64,000 bases of DNA from assembly GCA_964456625.1 (NCBI GenBank), contig CAYWBO010000001.1, positions 1-64,000 on the forward strand, given 5' to 3'. The notes under the pieces were generated by a model. That model was given only the letters and a program-made list of their open reading frames with translations, was not told the origin of the DNA and made no database searches. Both the position numbers and the translations under genes were made by a program. The DNA is from Sulfidibacterium sp964456625 (GTDB lineage: Bacteria; Bacteroidota; Bacteroidia; Bacteroidales; F082). Shown one piece after another: positions 34,855 through 43,863 of this stretch (its first letter is position 1; the number at the start of each line of letters is the position of its first letter).

Positions 34855-36078
34855 TCAATTGTGTTTGATGTCTTCCACGTGGGAATGCTCTGTATGAATG
34901 AATTTTTTTGAAGCGCCTTTCAGTTTTGCAAGGCTCAGGATCATCAGGATAAATCCGTAAGGCAAGGATAACAGGGCTACGAAAGTTCTTTTATTGTAAA
35001 ATCTTACCGGAACCGAGAAGATCAGGGCGATCGCCGTTGCAAGGAACAGGGTCAGCCAGGCATGAAATCCCGGAGAAAAATAAGGCTGCAAAGCGGGGAC
35101 AGGCAACAGATAAACGATCCCGTAAACCACAGACAAGATAAATAATACGCCGCTCAACAAAATCCGCGGCGGTTGCACCATCTGGACGACTTTATCAAAA
35201 TAATCGAAATTACCTTTGGTTATAAACATCCTGATACCGTCGAGAAAATGTGTTCTGAAATAAGCCACCTGGGCGGCAATCCAGCGCCGTCTCTGATTAA
35301 TAAAAACATCCGGTTTCTGGGTTTTTTCATCAAAAATATTGGCGTCAGCAACATAGTCGATCCGATAGCCCTGACGGATCAGTTTTAATTCCACTTCCTT
35401 GTCTTCTCCCACGGAGTCGATGGTACGCATGGTGTCTTTAAAGAGCTTGTAATCAATACCCATACCCGAACCGATCAGGGCTGACGAGATCCCCAGCACC
35501 CGATGACCCTTACGGAAAATACTGTTGTTTATTTCTTCGCTGATGGCATCCAGTATGGCAAATTTTGAATTCAGGTTTTTAGCCGTCCTGTGTCCCTGAA
35601 CTGCACTATAACCCTTGTCGAAGGCAGCATTGATTTTATGCAACACCCCGGGCTCCATGATGTTATCGGCATCGAGCACAAAAGCAACATCGTAATCATC
35701 ACCGATGATCTCCATACATTTGTTCAACGCCTTGGACTTTTTGCTCACTTCAAACACTACTTCCACAACCCGGATGGGCAATTTCCTTAGTTTTTCAAGG
35801 GTTTCTGGCCTAAAACTATCGGCAATCACGATGACTTCGAATTTATCCTGCGGATAGTCTTGTTCTGCCGCTTTCTCGGCCACGGTGACTATCACGGAGT
35901 CTTCTTTGTATCCTGGAATAAGAACTGCAAATTTCCGTAGCTTTTCCGGTGTCCCGATCGGTTTCTGTTTGTAAAATAATCCGGCCAGTGCAAATACGAA
36001 GATGTAGATTGTTGCCAGCGCGAAGTAAATAAAGATCAGCAGCTCCACCACCCATAATATCGATCTGAAATAGTCCAT
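34855..36078 (-). CDS. Membrane processive-type GT2, copy 1
   Basis: A 407-residue GT2 with a membrane helix at about 8-32 and helices at about 295-375. The core motifs are VLIPGYKEDSVI, FVLDADNIM, EDKEVELKLI and INQRRRWIAAQ (QxxRW). It shares long near-identical stretches with the gene at 32712-33923, for example the IFRKGHRVLGISSALIGS region. Membrane topology and motifs fit a polymerising or membrane-acceptor transferase. It follows its WbbL-like partner by 1 bp. Confidence 0.9.
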   Translation of the reverse strand: MDYFRSILWVVELLIFIYFALATIYIFVFALAGLFYKQKPIGTPEKLRKFAVLIPGYKEDSVIVTVAEKAAEQDYPQDKFEVIVIADSFRPETLEKLRKLPIRVVEVVFEVSKKSKALNKCMEIIGDDYDVAFVLDADNIMEPGVLHKINAAFDKGYSAVQGHRTAKNLNSKFAILDAISEEINNSIFRKGHRVLGISSALIGSGMGIDYKLFKDTMRTIDSVGEDKEVELKLIRQGYRIDYVADANIFDEKTQKPDVFINQRRRWIAAQVAYFRTHFLDGIRMFITKGNFDYFDKVVQMVQPPRILLSGVLFILSVVYGIVYLLPVPALQPYFSPGFHAWLTLFLATAIALIFSVPVRFYNKRTFVALLSLPYGFILMILSLAKLKGASKKFIHTEHSHVEDIKHN

Positions 36079-36079
36079 T

Positions 36080-37021
36080 TTAACGCTTGTTTGGTGCCAA
36101 TTGCGGCAACCCGTAAATATTTCTGTAATGTGTCAAGTGCCACCAGACGGATTTCCAGCTGGCGAGGCTTAAATCGGCTCTTCCTTTTAACAAAAATTGT
36201 AATGCCTGTTTCGGAACGGCGATTATATAAAGATAGATTAAACTCACGAATTTAAGCAATCCTTTGTTGCTTCTTCTGGCAAACATAATCCGGCCGCGTG
36301 TAAGATAGAATATCTGAAACGGACTTTCTTTCACGGTTGAGATAGATTCTTTATGTAAAACCAACGATTTTCCCTGGTAAAAAATCTTATAGCCTGCCTT
36401 TTTCATATGGTCCGCCCAGTCGTGTTCTTCATAATACAGGAAAAAATTCTCTGCCATCATTCCCACCTTTTTAATTGCATCCATCGAAACCAGCATGGCC
36501 GCCCCGAAAATAGAGCCTGTTTCGCAGGCAACATCGTATTGTCCTGTATCTTTTTCCCCGAAACCATGAGCAAAATTCCGTATGGTGATGGGATTGATGC
36601 GTGTGAAACCACCAAACTGAAAAGTGTCGGGCGTATGGAAATAATGGATTTTCGGACTCACCATGGCTATATACGGATCCGACTCCAACACCTCAACAAG
36701 CGGTTCTAGGAAACCTTTTTCCACCTCCGTATCGTTGTTGATAAAAAGCACATATTTTCCTTTGCAATAAGGCAGGGCTGCATTGTTACCGGCAGCAAAG
36801 CCCAGGTTGGCTTTGTTTTGGATAAAATGAATGTAAGGGAATTTTTCTTTGATGGCTTCGGCACGATCTTCCTTTTTTGAGGCATTATCGACCACAAAGA
36901 CTTCCGTCTCTGGGTAACTGATCTTTTCGAAGGAAGAAAGAAATTCTCCCGTAACCTTCGACTGATTATAGTTCACCGTGATGACTGAAACAAGCGGCCA
37001 TTTCTTATCTGCAAAAGCCAT
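36080..37021 (-). CDS. WbbL-like GT2 (rhamnosyltransferase type), copy 1
   Basis: A 313-residue GT2: LVSVITVNYNQSKVTGEFLSSF, VFVVDNASKKED, LGFAAGNNAALPYCKGKYVLFINNDTEV and FFLYYEEHDWADHMKKAGYKIFY. It is a paralogue of 33920-34849 and, with 34855-36078, forms the first of two tandem gene pairs. It lies 11 bp downstream of the Wzy-like gene. Confidence 0.9.
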   Translation of the reverse strand: MAFADKKWPLVSVITVNYNQSKVTGEFLSSFEKISYPETEVFVVDNASKKEDRAEAIKEKFPYIHFIQNKANLGFAAGNNAALPYCKGKYVLFINNDTEVEKGFLEPLVEVLESDPYIAMVSPKIHYFHTPDTFQFGGFTRINPITIRNFAHGFGEKDTGQYDVACETGSIFGAAMLVSMDAIKKVGMMAENFFLYYEEHDWADHMKKAGYKIFYQGKSLVLHKESISTVKESPFQIFYLTRGRIMFARRSNKGLLKFVSLIYLYIIAVPKQALQFLLKGRADLSLASWKSVWWHLTHYRNIYGLPQLAPNKR

Positions 37022-37032
37022 ATATCAACAAT

Positions 37033-38526
37033 TTAATCAAACGATTTTACCGACCACGCCGGAAGTCCCCGTGCAATTCTGAAGTCGTATTCCCGCTGTA
37101 ACGCCTGGGCCTGGAACAAAAACACCCAGCTTAAATACAGCAAAATACCCGTCGGCATCTGGCCGAGAACCCCATTACCATAAGCGGCACCCATAATCCC
37201 GACATATCCGCCAAGCAGGGCGCCCAAAATGTTTCCAAGCTCTTTGGACTTGACTTTTGCCATGATAAGATAAAAGCTCTTAAACATAATATACATCAGG
37301 ATAAACAAGTGCAACAGAAGCCCTACGCGACCCTGTTCAGCCCAGATCTGTACGTACCAGCTATCGGTTGCCACATTGGCAAGAAAACCCTGCGGTGAAA
37401 ATCGCAACCCCCAGTTACCGGCCGAACCGATACCGCCCCCGAAAGGCTTATTCGCCAGATAGGCCGACAGGATCTGCCGGTTGTGTAAACGGACCAGGTA
37501 GGATGCATCCGTTTCGGGGTGAAAGGCGGTACGCATACGGGCAATGGTATACGAGCTGTTCCCGATGTAGGTATAGGCAAAAAAGATATATATCAATGCG
37601 ATGGCAAGACCTCCTGCTACGATCACACGGGGTCGTTTTGAAAGGATCACAAAAACAATCCCTCCCAAAGCAGGTACAATCACCGCACCACGGGTACCGG
37701 AAAGCATCATACCCCAAAATGACATGATGGCAACGATCCAGAAAAAGATCTTTTTCCCAGGACTCTTTATGGAGGCTGCCACACCGGCAAATACAATGCC
37801 TGCGGCACCTTGCGCAGCCCCAAACTGTCCGGCATCACTAAAGAAAGAGAAAATCCTCAGCCTACCGTTGATGATGTGTGTGATAGCACCCACCGTATTC
37901 AACCAATATTGTTCTCCAGAGTCCAGGCCAATATATTTTTGCTGGAGTCCTTTTAAACTGGCCAGCAGTGAAAAGATCGCCCAGAACAAAAGAAATCCGT
38001 AAAGATTTTTCAATTTTGAAAACACCAGAAATGCAATGGGGATCAGAAGCAATGGATACAAAGAAACACCACGAACGGCATAAAACCAAGCCGTACGGCT
38101 CAAAGCAGCGGGATTAAAAAATTCCATTACGGAATACGCGAACCAGATCACCATGAGATAGACAAGATCCCGCTTTAACAGCGAAAAATTGATTTCTTCA
38201 GAAAGTCGCTTAAAGAATATGGCTACTACTATGATAACCAGCAATCCGTCAATACTTAATCCCAATGGTACATTCCGTATGTAACGCGTGAGTCCGATCG
38301 CCGTAAAGGCCATGAAAATAACCGCATAGATACCCACTGCCGGACTATTAAAAATCCGGTTCAGGAAATAAATCAGGGGAGCCAAAAACAAGAGTGCTAC
38401 GGCTACTTTGAGCCCGCCTTTTGCAACAATAGCACCCACTATGATTGTCACGATCACGATGATCGCCAATACAAGTGGGTGTTGCAATCTGGCAGCACCG
38501 GTTCTTTTTCTTAATGACTCCAGCAT
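37033..38526 (-). CDS. O-antigen ligase/Wzy-type polysaccharide polymerase
   Basis: A 497-residue membrane protein with about 12 helices and a large external loop (about residues 300-400) that holds ARMRTAFHPETDASYLVRLHNRQI and NKPFGGGIGSAG, a pattern seen in the Wzy_C/O-antigen ligase family. It should link repeat units in the periplasm. It sits between the flippase and the glycosyltransferases. The start is followed by LRKRTGAARLQHPLVLAIIV, the first membrane helix. Confidence 0.86.
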   Translation of the reverse strand: MLESLRKRTGAARLQHPLVLAIIVIVTIIVGAIVAKGGLKVAVALLFLAPLIYFLNRIFNSPAVGIYAVIFMAFTAIGLTRYIRNVPLGLSIDGLLVIIVVAIFFKRLSEEINFSLLKRDLVYLMVIWFAYSVMEFFNPAALSRTAWFYAVRGVSLYPLLLIPIAFLVFSKLKNLYGFLLFWAIFSLLASLKGLQQKYIGLDSGEQYWLNTVGAITHIINGRLRIFSFFSDAGQFGAAQGAAGIVFAGVAASIKSPGKKIFFWIVAIMSFWGMMLSGTRGAVIVPALGGIVFVILSKRPRVIVAGGLAIALIYIFFAYTYIGNSSYTIARMRTAFHPETDASYLVRLHNRQILSAYLANKPFGGGIGSAGNWGLRFSPQGFLANVATDSWYVQIWAEQGRVGLLLHLFILMYIMFKSFYLIMAKVKSKELGNILGALLGGYVGIMGAAYGNGVLGQMPTGILLYLSWVFLFQAQALQREYDFRIARGLPAWSVKSFD

Positions 38527-38562
38527 GGGTAAATTTTAATCCATAAAATTAAAAAAATTGCC

Positions 38563-39996
38563 TTAACTGATTTTCCTTTTCAGGAGAGCGCTCTGTGTAA
38601 AGAACAAGATACCTCCTTTAAATATTTTCCTTATATGTATTTCAGTATTCTGGTTCAAATAATAATGTCCGATAAAAATGCCGATCAGCGTAAATGCGAT
38701 GGTTACCCAGGCCACCCCCTGCAATACATTAATGATGGTGTATTCTCTGGCATACATGGCGATGAGGCTGAGGCTGTGTATTCCGGAGAACATGAAGGTG
38801 AAGAAACTGATGAAACCGGCTACAAATACAAAAGCAAAGACGACGATAGCATCACCGATAATATTAGCGAGGGTCATGTAAACCACTTTGAAGAAATTGT
38901 ATTTCGGCAGGTTCAAACTGTCGAGCATCACCCCCATAAATCGGTCCACCGGCAGCAACAATCCGTAGATGCAGAAGATTCTAAAGATAGAGGCAGTTTT
39001 CTCGTACCCGGGCCCACCCAGGATGTACACCAGTTCCTTGGCGTAAATAAATGAAAATAACATCAGCGGAAACAACAATAGCGTCATCCCTCCGGCATTG
39101 GTATAGAACAATTCTTTGACTTTCGTATTATTACCTTCAATGCTTGCCTTCGACATTCCAGGAAAGGCGGTCATGGCAAAGCTTCGGAGCGGAATTTCAA
39201 TAATCTCGGTGAGTTTCATCGGGATGCTGTATAAGGCTACACCGGCGGTACCCAAAAACGGACTCAGTCCGATAATGAAAGTGTCGGCACTTTTCAGCAG
39301 ATTGCTTCCGATGAGCGTACCGGTAGAATACTTTCCGAAATTAAGAATCAGTTTATTCGTGACCCGTTTAGCTTTCAGGACATAGGCAATGCCGTCCCAG
39401 TTGGCGACACTGGCCACCAACGATGTTACAATATTGACGATCAGGTATGCATAAACAATGGTCTGAAGCGAGAATTTCGTCCAGAAATAGTTTACGATCA
39501 GGAATAGCATGAACCCGCCAACATTGATGAGTCTGAGTATCAATAGTTTGTCAAATTTCATTTTCGCCTGCAAAACAGACTGCGCATTATTAAAGGGCAA
39601 ATTAATGATGGCCAGCGCAGGGAACCAGTAGAAAAACAACGAAAAAGCCGAATCGTGTACCCTGACAGGGAAGAGGAAATCAATTCCGAGAACAAGGCCT
39701 GCAACAAGAATACTGGAAATCAGGTTTATGAAATAATTGGAGCCGATCAGCCCTTTGGCTTCTTCTTGATCTGCACCGGCCAGAAAACGCACGATAGCGG
39801 TACGTGTGATCCCAAAACGGATCATATCCACGAAGTTGGCCGTTGTGATCAACAACACCCACTTTCCGAAGTCATCAGTATTGAGACTCCGCACCAGTAA
39901 AAGAAAACCAAAGAATCCGAAGACAGCTACCAAACCATTGTTTGCCAGCGAGAGAAAGTTGTTATTTTTAAGTATTTTGGACAGGACATTAGCCAC
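38563..39996 (-). CDS. Wzx-type polysaccharide flippase
   Basis: A 477-residue MOP-superfamily transporter with about 12-14 helices. The N-terminus NNFLSLANNGLVAVFGFFGFLLLVRSLNTDDFGKWVL is typical of Wzx/RfbX flippases, with the positively charged loops FGITRTAIVRFLAG and ALYSIPMKLTEIIEIPLRS. It moves undecaprenyl-linked repeat units across the inner membrane. The start codon is GTG and overlaps the wzc-like gene end by 8 bp. Confidence 0.88.
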   Translation of the reverse strand: MANVLSKILKNNNFLSLANNGLVAVFGFFGFLLLVRSLNTDDFGKWVLLITTANFVDMIRFGITRTAIVRFLAGADQEEAKGLIGSNYFINLISSILVAGLVLGIDFLFPVRVHDSAFSLFFYWFPALAIINLPFNNAQSVLQAKMKFDKLLILRLINVGGFMLFLIVNYFWTKFSLQTIVYAYLIVNIVTSLVASVANWDGIAYVLKAKRVTNKLILNFGKYSTGTLIGSNLLKSADTFIIGLSPFLGTAGVALYSIPMKLTEIIEIPLRSFAMTAFPGMSKASIEGNNTKVKELFYTNAGGMTLLLFPLMLFSFIYAKELVYILGGPGYEKTASIFRIFCIYGLLLPVDRFMGVMLDSLNLPKYNFFKVVYMTLANIIGDAIVVFAFVFVAGFISFFTFMFSGIHSLSLIAMYAREYTIINVLQGVAWVTIAFTLIGIFIGHYYLNQNTEIHIRKIFKGGILFFTQSALLKRKIS

Positions 39997-42952
39997 GGTT
40001 TTTAACCTCTCTCTTTACAGTAATTTTATACTTTGTTGCATTAAGGTACATTGCCTTAATCCTATTCATCCAACCGGTTCTGTTTTTTGGAATTTCTGTT
40101 AACAGTTCATCCAAGTTATAAAGCTCAACTTCGTTCAGTACCACGAGGAAATTGTTAGGTGCTGCTTCTCTGAAGGTCTTGAGGGCTGTCTTATCGGCCC
40201 GGGTAAAGTTGTTGCTGCTTCTTACCACGAACAAGGACAAATCAACTTGTGATAACAGTTTTATCGGATAGGTATGGTAAACAATTGAAGGTATTTCTAT
40301 AAAGATATAATCGTAAGGCGTGTTATTCTTTCTCAAATAACGGCTGTCCATGAGTTGTTGCAGATCGCTAATATCAATAAAGTTGCTCTTGACGGTGTAG
40401 TGGAAGCTGTGGTTGAAATCCTCTTCTTCTTCCATTTCCGAATCTTCGGCCCTGTAATTCAGGAAAAGAACCTTGTTGTTCATCGAACGCATCTGGTTGA
40501 TGATCTTATGAGTCAGCAGCGTCTTACCCACACTGTTTTGTGTACTGAAGACCAGGATGACATATGGCTTGTTCGGCTCCGGTTTGAGTGAAGCCATATT
40601 CAGCTTAATGTTCTGTATGATCATGTCAATAAGCCTTGACGAGATCTGTGAGAGCTCGTTGGCAAAATTCCTCGAGAACAGGTAGGGGAAAGCACCTCCC
40701 AGCTCCATATTTGTCTGTTCCACCACCCGGCTCGGATTCTTGGCAGAAGTATCAAAGTATTCCAGCATAATAATGAGGAAGGCAATGATGATAAAACCGG
40801 CAAATCCTGCTGCCAGCACAATATATTTTGCTCTGGACGGATTCGGTGCAATCGGGAAATAAGGTGGGTCAACCACCTTGATATTGGTAGAAAGCTCCAG
40901 ATTCTGCTGTTTCATTTTAGCCACGTTCAGGCTGTGCAGGAGTTCAAGATATGTCTGTTCATTTACTTTGATTTCGCGCTCGATACGGGTCAACATAGCA
41001 CCCAGCGGAGCCATCTTCTGATACGTGCGTATAAAGTCAAGTTTACGCCGAGCCAGAACAACCAGCGCCGCTTTTGCTTCCGTATAAGTAATTGTATTCT
41101 CAAGCCATGCATTCAGAAGATCTTTGATGTTTACACCCTGCGTGGAATGACCGTAGAGGTACAACTGATCGATATGGAATTTGATCTTAGCCCTCAGCTG
41201 CTTTTGCTTTGCTTCCAACTGACTGAGCCTTGTTGCCACTGCACTGTTATAACTTTCGGCCAACCGGTTGACAATAATCTTTTCAGAAACGTCAGCCAAC
41301 TCTTTTCGCATCTGGTTAACTTCATCGCTCTTCAGATAAATGGAGTCTTTGGCCGTCATTTTGGTTTCCAGTTCCTGCAACGTCAACGAAGCACCAGAAA
41401 GTCGTATCTGCTGGTCCTGGTAATATTTATCCAGGTCTTCTTTCTGTCCTGCAATGGCCTTACTTTGCTCATAATAGTTGATGATGTTATTTTGTTTGTT
41501 GAAACGGAGCAAACGATCCTCGGCTTCATTCAGCTTTCTTTCGGCAGAATCCACCTGATGCTGGAAATATTCCACCACTCGGTCCGTTTCGTTGATACGC
41601 AACATCCTGTAATTACGCATAAAGACCGTGGAGATGATCTTTAAGGTTTGCTGACAGATTCCCGGGTCGTCGGAAGTAAAAGTAAGTTTTACAAGGTCAC
41701 TGTTGGCAATCCTAAAAATCTGTACTTTACTGATATAACTGATACTGTAATGCTGGTTTGCACCATAATGTAACAGTCCGTAAATATAATTCGTGTCGTC
41801 GGAAGCATAGTATGCCTGGAGGTTGTTTACCGTTTTCTCATAATCCGAAGGGTTGACCCCCGGTGGAACAATGGGATCTTTTACAAAAATTCCGGAAAGC
41901 TTTGTGCCTCCGCTATGCATTTCATCCGTTAAATTGGCAAGACCACCACTTCTGCCTTTCGAAGGTCCTTGTACAATTGTTGTGGTGCCGTCGTCTTCCG
42001 AGGAAACCTGTTTGGTAGCGTAATCATATGATGCCTGGCCTCCCATGGGAGATTGTCCACCTGTACTAATGATGATCCTTTGTCCAGGTTTAACGCCACC
42101 TGTACTTAAATTATTGATCTCTCTCAGCTTGCTGATGTTCACACCGTAACTCTTTGCAATGGAATAAAGTGTTTCTCCTGGTTGTACCGTATGATATTGG
42201 AACCCCGAAACAGCAGCAGAATTTCCTTTTATCAGCAACGTTTGTCCTGTGGTCAGATCCCCGGAACTCAAATTATTCAAACTCATCAGCTGACCTCTGG
42301 AAACGCCATAACGGCTGGCGATGGAGCCGAGGGTTTCTCCAGGTAGCACCGTGTGCACGATGGTTCCACTGCCATTGCTGGATTTGGTCAGGCCGGAATT
42401 GTAACTGGTGACAGACTGGGTAGCATTGCTGTTTCCGGAAAGATTGGTTTCATCCCTGGCAGCCTGGTTTTTCTTAATGCTGATTTGTTTCTGTAACGTC
42501 TGAATCTCTCTTTGCAGATTCTTGATTTGTTCTGCTTTCTCCCTTTCGACCCCTGATTTATTATCCACTACAACCAGATCTTTGATTCTTTTAGGAATCA
42601 TCCGCTGCAGTTTATTGTAGTTTTCATCAGAAATATATTGCGAATTGTACTGGGGCAACGAAAGGTCCTGACCTAACAGACGCAAAGAAGTTTCTACTAC
42701 GGTCTGCCGTGAAGTCAGCAAATTGATCATGTTGTCGAACTGCGCACTGGTACTGAAATAGTCGGTAGGTCGCTGCGAAGTGGATTCGATAGAGTATCCG
42801 GTGGTGATCCCCGTATAAATGATAGCCTCCGACTCATACACTTTTTCCTGATGGCGGGTGAAATAATACACTACCACCGCCAGCAAAAACGGAATCCCTA
42901 ATAACAGGATGATGTTTCTTTTAAAAAGTCGTATGAGATATAAAAAATCCAT
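39989..42952 (-). CDS. Wzc-like polysaccharide copolymerase with two LysM domains
   Basis: A 987-residue PCP-2a-type protein. Order: membrane helix (about 12-31), Wzz domain start (32-130), coiled coil (about 135-165), a Ser/Asn/Gly linker, LysM 1 (about 199-241) and LysM 2 (about 252-295), a second linker, long helical periplasmic hairpin (about 420-710), membrane helix (about 725-747) and a cytoplasmic BY-kinase-like domain with P-loop STQNSVGKT (803-811). The Walker B region reads DYIFIEIPS, with no clear second Asp, and the C-terminus has no tyrosine cluster, so kinase activity is doubtful. LysM modules bind peptidoglycan or chitin-like glycans; I know of no standard Wzc that has them here. 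Confidence 0.88.
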   Translation of the reverse strand: MDFLYLIRLFKRNIILLLGIPFLLAVVVYYFTRHQEKVYESEAIIYTGITTGYSIESTSQRPTDYFSTSAQFDNMINLLTSRQTVVETSLRLLGQDLSLPQYNSQYISDENYNKLQRMIPKRIKDLVVVDNKSGVEREKAEQIKNLQREIQTLQKQISIKKNQAARDETNLSGNSNATQSVTSYNSGLTKSSNGSGTIVHTVLPGETLGSIASRYGVSRGQLMSLNNLSSGDLTTGQTLLIKGNSAAVSGFQYHTVQPGETLYSIAKSYGVNISKLREINNLSTGGVKPGQRIIISTGGQSPMGGQASYDYATKQVSSEDDGTTTIVQGPSKGRSGGLANLTDEMHSGGTKLSGIFVKDPIVPPGVNPSDYEKTVNNLQAYYASDDTNYIYGLLHYGANQHYSISYISKVQIFRIANSDLVKLTFTSDDPGICQQTLKIISTVFMRNYRMLRINETDRVVEYFQHQVDSAERKLNEAEDRLLRFNKQNNIINYYEQSKAIAGQKEDLDKYYQDQQIRLSGASLTLQELETKMTAKDSIYLKSDEVNQMRKELADVSEKIIVNRLAESYNSAVATRLSQLEAKQKQLRAKIKFHIDQLYLYGHSTQGVNIKDLLNAWLENTITYTEAKAALVVLARRKLDFIRTYQKMAPLGAMLTRIEREIKVNEQTYLELLHSLNVAKMKQQNLELSTNIKVVDPPYFPIAPNPSRAKYIVLAAGFAGFIIIAFLIIMLEYFDTSAKNPSRVVEQTNMELGGAFPYLFSRNFANELSQISSRLIDMIIQNIKLNMASLKPEPNKPYVILVFSTQNSVGKTLLTHKIINQMRSMNNKVLFLNYRAEDSEMEEEEDFNHSFHYTVKSNFIDISDLQQLMDSRYLRKNNTPYDYIFIEIPSIVYHTYPIKLLSQVDLSLFVVRSSNNFTRADKTALKTFREAAPNNFLVVLNEVELYNLDELLTEIPKNRTGWMNRIKAMYLNATKYKITVKREVKNRG

Positions 42953-42967
42953 AATAAGAAATCAAAA

Positions 42968-43747
42968 TTAACGCAGGATGTTGATAAGATTAAATTTCAT
43001 ACCCGTAGCAACCTGCAATAACTGATATGCATTATTGAATTGTGCAATTGCCTGTTGAAAGTTAATGGCACCCCGCGTCTGGATTTCTTTCAGACGAGTA
43101 TATTCTGCCGTCGAAATTTCACTGTTCAAAAACTCGTTCTGTGCCATTTGCATCTGCATCAGCGTGAAATTCTGATAAGAGTTATAAATTTTAATATAAT
43201 TCTGATATTCAACCAGATTATTGTAATAGGTAATGACCTGTGTTGCCAGGAACCTGCGGTTAATTTCTTTCTGCATCAAGGATATCTCAATCCATTTCTT
43301 CTGCTGATTGATGAGATTTCTTCTGTCGATAAGGGCCAGCAGCGGCAGTCGGATATAAAATCCCACCGCATAGTTGCTTCTCCAGGACCACTGATGATAG
43401 TAATGGCCTATCTGTACATAATCGTCCTGATTCCAAAAATCCCATCTGCCGAAATTGGAATCCCAGTTCAGACTGAAATAATTAAGCCAGGCACGCCTTG
43501 CAGATAGGGTGGTGTAAGCATAATAATCTTCCTTCAGCGTCTCATAGCGTACATCGGGAGAATTGTAAGTAGCAGAATCGATGAGCACCTCCAAGGGAGG
43601 GAGCCTTTTGGTAATGTCATCAGTAACCGGATTAAAAAATCTTGAACTATCCGCCTCTGAAGTTTGATTTTGGGCAAAAACCCTAAAACTCGTCAACAGG
43701 ATCAATCCGGCAATGAGAAATAAATGTTTCGCTTTTACCAACATCAT
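42968..43747 (-). CDS. Short TolC-like outer-membrane protein
   Basis: A 259-residue protein with a signal peptide (about 1-25, ending VFAQ). It begins LPPLEVLIDSATYNSPDVRYETLKEDYYA, the N-terminal repeat unit of TolC/OEP proteins, and continues with beta-strand-like YAVGFYIRLPLLALIDRR and a long helix to the end (QVITYYNNLVEYQ to QLLQVATGMKF). TolC proteins have two such repeats in about 420-480 residues; this has one. It precedes the Wzc-like gene by 15 bp and is the only candidate for the outer-membrane exit, as no Wza is encoded nearby. Confidence 0.8.
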   Translation of the reverse strand: MMLVKAKHLFLIAGLILLTSFRVFAQNQTSEADSSRFFNPVTDDITKRLPPLEVLIDSATYNSPDVRYETLKEDYYAYTTLSARRAWLNYFSLNWDSNFGRWDFWNQDDYVQIGHYYHQWSWRSNYAVGFYIRLPLLALIDRRNLINQQKKWIEISLMQKEINRRFLATQVITYYNNLVEYQNYIKIYNSYQNFTLMQMQMAQNEFLNSEISTAEYTRLKEIQTRGAINFQQAIAQFNNAYQLLQVATGMKFNLINILR

Positions 43748-43790
43748 AATCGCCTTTCTACACTTGTAAGTATACAGTTATTAATATTGC

Positions 43791-43822
43791 GAAAGTTACC
43801 GTATTCTTTACTTCAATTCAAA
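43791..43822 (-). promoter_or_regulatory. Candidate promoter of the export and polymerisation genes
   Basis: On the minus strand TTTG (43819-43822), a 20-base spacer and TAACTTTC (43791-43798) approximate the Bacteroidota consensus, with the last base of the -7 element deviating. It lies 44 bases upstream of the TolC-like start, in the only sizeable gap (116 bp) between the sugar transferase and the rest of the cluster. Confidence 0.4.
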
Positions 43823-43863
43823 TTTTAAATAATTAATTATTAAAAAAGTTTTAAACAATTTCA

